Assembly (NCBI GenBank): GCA_015067305.1
Contig: SVMT01000002.1
Location: forward strand, 62,001 to 126,000
Reading direction: 5' to 3'
DNA from: Oscillospiraceae bacterium
GTDB lineage: Bacteria > Bacillota > Clostridia > Oscillospirales > UBA644
DNA length: 64,000 bases
Shown piece by piece: positions 59,657-64,000 of the stretch. Both the position numbers and the translations under genes were made by a program. Position 1 is the first letter of the stretch, and each line of letters opens with the position of its first letter. The notes beneath the pieces are model-generated. The model had not been told where the DNA came from, made no database searches, and saw only the letters and a program-made list of their open reading frames with translations.

Positions 59657-60766
59657 ATGGAAAAAATATTAACCGTATTTTGTTTTACGGACATACATAA
59701 TCAGCAGTCAATGCTTGACTACCCTACCACCGTAAGGAAATCACTTTTACAGGCTAATAAACTTGCTACAGAAGAATTTGGTCTGGCAGATATTGCTATC
59801 ATAGGCGGTGACAATGTTTCTGATTACCCTTATTGGAACAGATCATGTGCTTTGCCTAAGAAAAACTTTTTGGATATTAAGAATAAGATCCATAACTGCG
59901 TTTCCGAAAGCGTAAAAAACGGAAACGTATTGTATGTTACAGGAAACAACGATATGATCATGGGTGACATTGGAACGGAAGAAAACGAGCCTTATAATAC
60001 TACAGATTTTTACGACCTGATGGATGCTTCTTTCGGTGAGCTTCCCGAAAACGAAAGATTTGTTCTGACTTCAACTGAAAAGCCCAATGAAAAGTATTTG
60101 GGTGCTTTTCATTACGTTGTCAACGGCATTGATTTTATTGGAATAAATATTGATCCCAACACGGCTTTTAATTCCCATGAGGGTTACTATAATGATGAGT
60201 CAATGATTTGGGTTAAAAATAAGCTCAATGAAATTGACCCTGACGGTAAAAAACCAGTTTTTGTAATAGGACATCTGTCTGCAATATACTGCAAACATGA
60301 CGGCAATTTAGACGAAACAATGATAAACGGCAACAAAGAGCTGTTTTATGATATATTCCGAGGTCATAAAAATTCATTCTATCTTTACGGGCATTTGCAC
60401 GGAGAAGATTATTGTTACATAGATTATACATCGGGTGCAATTTTGCATATTGACGGTAACAGTACGCCCATAAGTGCTAATTTGAAAGAAACAGATTCCA
60501 AAGGTAAAGAATATGAATATTCTTTGGTACATATGGGTGGATTGAGACCTTTCAACGGTGTAAATTTCGAAAATGACGGAATTACAGGCTACGGTGGCGA
60601 AAAAGAACCGAGATATTACACCCACACAGGTACACCTAAACTTGCACAGTATTTGGTTTTTGAAGTTTACCAAAACAGAGTTGTATTCCATATGCGAAAC
60701 GCAGGTACACTTGAAAATTACAGACCGAAAGATAAGTTGAAAGAATATACTGTTTATTTTTTATAA
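59657..60766 (+). CDS. Metallophosphoesterase (calcineurin-like)
   Basis: FCFTDIHNQQ, IIGGDNV, YVTGNNDM, VIGHLSA, YGHLHGED. Confidence 0.88.
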   Translation: MEKILTVFCFTDIHNQQSMLDYPTTVRKSLLQANKLATEEFGLADIAIIGGDNVSDYPYWNRSCALPKKNFLDIKNKIHNCVSESVKNGNVLYVTGNNDMIMGDIGTEENEPYNTTDFYDLMDASFGELPENERFVLTSTEKPNEKYLGAFHYVVNGIDFIGINIDPNTAFNSHEGYYNDESMIWVKNKLNEIDPDGKKPVFVIGHLSAIYCKHDGNLDETMINGNKELFYDIFRGHKNSFYLYGHLHGEDYCYIDYTSGAILHIDGNSTPISANLKETDSKGKEYEYSLVHMGGLRPFNGVNFENDGITGYGGEKEPRYYTHTGTPKLAQYLVFEVYQNRVVFHMRNAGTLENYRPKDKLKEYTVYFL

Positions 60767-60918
60767 ATGTTATAATAACACAAAAATCCAACTATTTTAC
60801 AATTAGTTTCTATTTACTTATAAATTGGAACTAATTGTAAAATATTGCTTCACCCCCTTTACAAATCGGATTTTTTGTGCTATAATATACAAGCTGAATG
60901 AAACAGCAAACTAAATAT

Positions 60919-60994
60919 TCCTCCTTAGCTCAGTCGGTAGAGCACCTGACTGTTAATCAGGGAGTCGTTGGTTCAAGTCCAACAGGGGGAGCCA
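60919..60994 (+). tRNA. tRNA-Asn (anticodon GTT), copy 2
   Basis: Same sequence as 54978-55053; TTTACA-17-TATAAT promoter upstream. Confidence 0.96.
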
Positions 60995-61180
60995 TAATGG
61001 GGCAACAATTTTGCACCCTAACACAAAAGTCCTTGATTTTCAAGGGCTTTTCGTGTTTTTAGGGGTAAAAAACAAACATTCTTCAACATTGCACCTTTTC
61101 CCCAACCTTATGGACTTGAACTTGCAACCGATCGAAAGTAAACTATTCGAATATTATAAACGGTATGTTATGATATAGAT
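60993..61180 (+). repeat. 188-bp direct repeat, copy 2 (R), fused to tRNA-Asn copy 2
   Basis: Aligns without net gap to 56732-56919. Confidence 0.9.
61021..61057 (+). terminator. Terminator hairpin inside repeat R
   Basis: ACACAAAAGTCCTTG-ATTTT-CAAGGGCTTTTCGTGTTTTT. Confidence 0.75.
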
Positions 61181-61282
61181 GGTAACAATTCGCAAAATGA
61201 TATGCTATATAATTTTTGTGTTGAAAAACATAAAAATCTATGCTATAATGATGCAAGACAAAAGAAATTATGGAGGAATTAT

Positions 61283-62224
61283 ATGAATAAAAATATATAC
61301 CGTTTTAGAATAGCGGTCAATTGTGCGGATTTTTATTTAGGATACTCAAACGACGTGCAGGATCGCGAGCAAATATATGACGATTTCGGAATGATTGCAC
61401 TGCCCGATAGCTATTGTGAAACAGGAAAAGGAACAAGATTAGTTATTAACTGTCATGGTGCCGGAGGGACGGTAACTACGGATGACTCACAGGTGGAGCA
61501 GCAGACGCTTACAAAATATTTGCTTGCTAATGGGTATGCTGTGATGGATGTAAATGGTCTTCCGAATGACTTTTCCAAAATAAAAGGAATTGATATCAAA
61601 AATAATATAGGAAGTCCTGTTGCAGTTCAAAGCTATGTAAAGGCTTATCATTATTGCATGGATCATTTTAATCTGAAACGCGAGGTCTTTATTCACGGTG
61701 GTTCTATGGGTGGAATCAGTAGCACAAACGTGGTTTTGTCAAACTGCATTCCAATCATTGCTCAAAGTGGTTTTTGTCCGGTTCTTGATACATATAATCA
61801 AATTTTTCTGCACCCGTGGTCGAATGGATTACCCAAGACTGCACTTGGAGAATTTTATCATTTTGAAAGGGATGCGAGGGGAGATTATATTTATGAAGAA
61901 GATAAAGTTGCCGGCTTTAATCCTATGGGGCGGTTGTTACGTATAGGAGAAAAAGAGGTTTTATCCTATCCCGTTCCTGTGAAATTTTGGCAGTGCGAAG
62001 ATGACGAAACCGTCGAAATTGATAGTACGAAACGCTTTGTTGTGGCTATCAGAAACGCGGGGGGAATAGCGTATCTGCGCACTTTCTCATCGGGCGGACA
62101 CGAGCCTCAGCTTTGCGGAGATTTCTTGAAAAATCCGTCCGGAAATATTGTTTTGGGAGAGGAAAAAATTCAAATAACACCTGCGGTTGAAGAGGTATTT
62201 TTGTGGATAAAGCGTTTTGATTAA
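61283..62224 (+). CDS. Alpha/beta hydrolase family protein
   Basis: LVINCHGAGGTV, FIHGGSMGGISS nucleophile elbow, SGGHEPQL; GGAGG RBS. Confidence 0.82.
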   Translation: MNKNIYRFRIAVNCADFYLGYSNDVQDREQIYDDFGMIALPDSYCETGKGTRLVINCHGAGGTVTTDDSQVEQQTLTKYLLANGYAVMDVNGLPNDFSKIKGIDIKNNIGSPVAVQSYVKAYHYCMDHFNLKREVFIHGGSMGGISSTNVVLSNCIPIIAQSGFCPVLDTYNQIFLHPWSNGLPKTALGEFYHFERDARGDYIYEEDKVAGFNPMGRLLRIGEKEVLSYPVPVKFWQCEDDETVEIDSTKRFVVAIRNAGGIAYLRTFSSGGHEPQLCGDFLKNPSGNIVLGEEKIQITPAVEEVFLWIKRFD

Positions 62225-62303
62225 GAGCAATAGCGCGGGTTTTTAAAACTATAATATAATAATATAAATTTATAACCGGGGTTCGAAATTGTTGTGCAAA
62301 CTC

Positions 62304-62336
62304 AAAAAAATCTCGTTCTTCAGAACGAGATTTTTT
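62304..62336 (+). terminator. Terminator resembling that of tRNA-Asn copy 1
   Basis: AAAAAAATCTCGTTC-TTCA-GAACGAGATTTTTT. Confidence 0.85.
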
Positions 62337-62414
62337 ATCCATTGTGAAAGCAATAGCATGTCAGCACACATTAGCGTTATATATCACCGGCAAAAGACGG
62401 TATTTCCTTTCGTA

Positions 62415-62567
62415 TTTATCATATACATAACTTCACTTTGATGATATAATAATTGCAAGCAATCATTATATATTGATTTAAATACGCATTCGCCGCTTTT
62501 ACAAAGCGGTAGCGGCGAAGTTGCTAATTATATCATAAATACTCATTCTTCGTATTTATGATATAAT
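62415..62567. repeat. Intergenic array of palindromic stem-loops
   Basis: TTCGCCGCT...AGCGGCGAA nested hairpin and perfect 16-bp arms ATTATATCATAAATAC (62527-62542) / GTATTTATGATATAAT (62552-62567). Confidence 0.6.
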
Positions 62568-62605
62568 ATTATTCCATTGAATATAAGAAAGAAGGATTCT
62601 CATAC

Positions 62606-63406
62606 ATGTTTACAAAAGAGCAGATACACAGACAGCTTAAAGAAATGAATGCACCGCAGGACAGTATTATTTTGGTACACTCTTCGTTGAAAGCTGTTGG
62701 TGAAGTCGAAGGCAGAGGAGAAGGTCTGCTTGAAGCACTTATTGAATATTTCACAGCTGAAGGTGGACTTCTTTGTATTCCGACTCATACTTGGGCATAT
62801 TTGCTTAACAGAGAAATATCCATGGATATGCAGACGAATGAGACATGTATCGGAATGTTACCAACGATTGCCGCAGGACATCCTAAAGGTCACAGATCCG
62901 TTCATCCGACACATTCAATAGCTGTTTTCGGGGACGAGAAACGTGCTGAAGAGTTGATCAAAGATGACAGATACTGCAACTCCCCTGCTTCACCCAAAAG
63001 CTCATACGGTAAAATTTTTGACAACGGCGGACATATTCTTCTTGTTGGAGTAGGTCACAACAGAAACACTTATATACATTGTGTTGAGGAGATTCTTGAT
63101 GTTAAAAACCGCCTTTCACCGCATGATGTGCCTTTTAAGATCAGATTAAAATCAGGAGAAATTTTTGAAGGCAGAACACACTATCATCTGGCAGAGGGAA
63201 TCCCCGATGTTTCAGCAAACTACCCTAAATTTGAAGCAGCTTTCAGACACCACAACATCATTGCAGACGGTTTTGTCGGCAATGCAAAGACACAGCTCCT
63301 GTCTGCAAAAAAGATCAAGGAGATCGTTGAGCTGATCTATGCAAGAAATGAATATAAAGAATTTCTTGCAGATAACTCTCCCCTTGACAAAAAACTGTAT
63401 ATATAA
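62606..63406 (+). CDS. AAC(3)-family aminoglycoside N-acetyltransferase-like protein
   Basis: SIILVHSSLKAVGEVEGRGEGLLEAL, GLLCIPTHTW, HPTHSIAVFGDEKRAEEL, SSYGKIFDNGGHILLVGVGHNRNTYIHCVE. Confidence 0.9.
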   Translation: MFTKEQIHRQLKEMNAPQDSIILVHSSLKAVGEVEGRGEGLLEALIEYFTAEGGLLCIPTHTWAYLLNREISMDMQTNETCIGMLPTIAAGHPKGHRSVHPTHSIAVFGDEKRAEELIKDDRYCNSPASPKSSYGKIFDNGGHILLVGVGHNRNTYIHCVEEILDVKNRLSPHDVPFKIRLKSGEIFEGRTHYHLAEGIPDVSANYPKFEAAFRHHNIIADGFVGNAKTQLLSAKKIKEIVELIYARNEYKEFLADNSPLDKKLYI

Positions 63407-63426
63407 ATTTCGGCAGAGGTTTAGAT

Positions 63427-64000
63427 ATGATTTCAGATTTTCATGTACACACAACTTTTTCAGCAGATTCGAAAGCCGATATGGAAGAATATGTAAAACG
63501 AGCTATCAGTAAAAAAATACAGAGAGTTTGCTTTACCGACCATGTTGACCTGAACAAAAACGACAACGGTTATAATTTTTATGCCCCCGACCGTTATTTT
63601 GCCATATTCAATAAGCTTAAAGAAAAGTATAAAGATTCCATTGAATTGTATTCGGGAATAGAATTCGGAGAACCACACGTATATACAGATATTTTCAAGC
63701 AGCTGTCAGTATTGCCTTATGACTACATAATCGGAAGTATTCATTGGATCGGAAACTTTTTCCCTTGCGAGGAAGTCAGGGCAAAGTATTCGGCAAAAGA
63801 ATTTTACACATGGTACTGGGAAGAAGTTCTTAAAACAGTAAAACATGGTGGCTTTGATTGTTTGGGACATATAGACTTCCCCAAACGGTACTACGGAGAG
63901 ATATATTATTCCGAGAATGATGTAAAAGAGATATTCAAAATATTACTGGATAAGAATATGGTTATTGAAATAAATACATCATCTCTGAGAAAGGGATGCA
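63427..64000 (+). CDS. PHP-domain phosphoesterase, HisJ-like, 3'-truncated by window edge
   Basis: MISDFHVHTTFSADS, FTDHVDL, SGIEFGEP, GSIHWI, LGHIDFPKRY; no stop in window. Confidence 0.85.
   Translation, partial: MISDFHVHTTFSADSKADMEEYVKRAISKKIQRVCFTDHVDLNKNDNGYNFYAPDRYFAIFNKLKEKYKDSIELYSGIEFGEPHVYTDIFKQLSVLPYDYIIGSIHWIGNFFPCEEVRAKYSAKEFYTWYWEEVLKTVKHGGFDCLGHIDFPKRYYGEIYYSENDVKEIFKILLDKNMVIEINTSSLRKGC

Noticed and set aside
62606-63406. Acquired aminoglycoside resistance gene
   Set aside because: AAC(3)-fold family is clear, but many chromosomal YokD-like members do not confer resistance; no mobile resistance context.
1-64000. CRISPR array or known anti-phage defence system
   Set aside because: No regularly spaced repeats; the COG3910-type ATPase and HelD-like helicase have no defence-type partners.

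Overview
The window looks like a low-GC Firmicutes/Clostridia chromosome segment (Ruminococcaceae/Oscillospiraceae-like, judged from gene content only). It encodes about 52 credible CDSs and four tRNAs: Leu-UAA, initiator Met-CAU and two near-identical Asn-GUU copies. Core functions include metG, pyrB with a PyrI-like zinc tail, ylbJ, a HelD-like helicase, type I and type III glutamine synthetases, a 2-oxoacid:ferredoxin oxidoreductase operon, trmO, and a queuosine transporter next to a radical-SAM gene. Accessory functions include GH78-like and GH110-like proteins, an SPFH/zinc-ribbon/TPM operon, a heterodimeric ABC exporter, a YtrA-type GntR/ABC operon, and three ECF sigma loci. No CRISPR array, IS element or prophage was seen. 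The most notable non-obvious signals are: (1) a duplicated tRNA-Asn unit plus a 188-bp direct repeat (56732-56919 and 60993-61180) carrying a terminator hairpin and a promoter-like end, flanking apparently exchangeable genes; (2) a 16-nt motif ACTATATAAGTGAAAG upstream of all three sigma genes, plus a duplicated sigma promoter in front of a DUF5694-like gene; (3) twin 26-bp operators (AACYGTATTA-N6-TAATACRGTT) over a consensus promoter of the GntR/ABC operon; (4) a soluble protein carrying an OadB-like 'SIGIIGGIDGP' motif; (5) a tandem-ACT/metallo-beta-lactamase fusion. All functional calls are from reading the translations; no database search was run.
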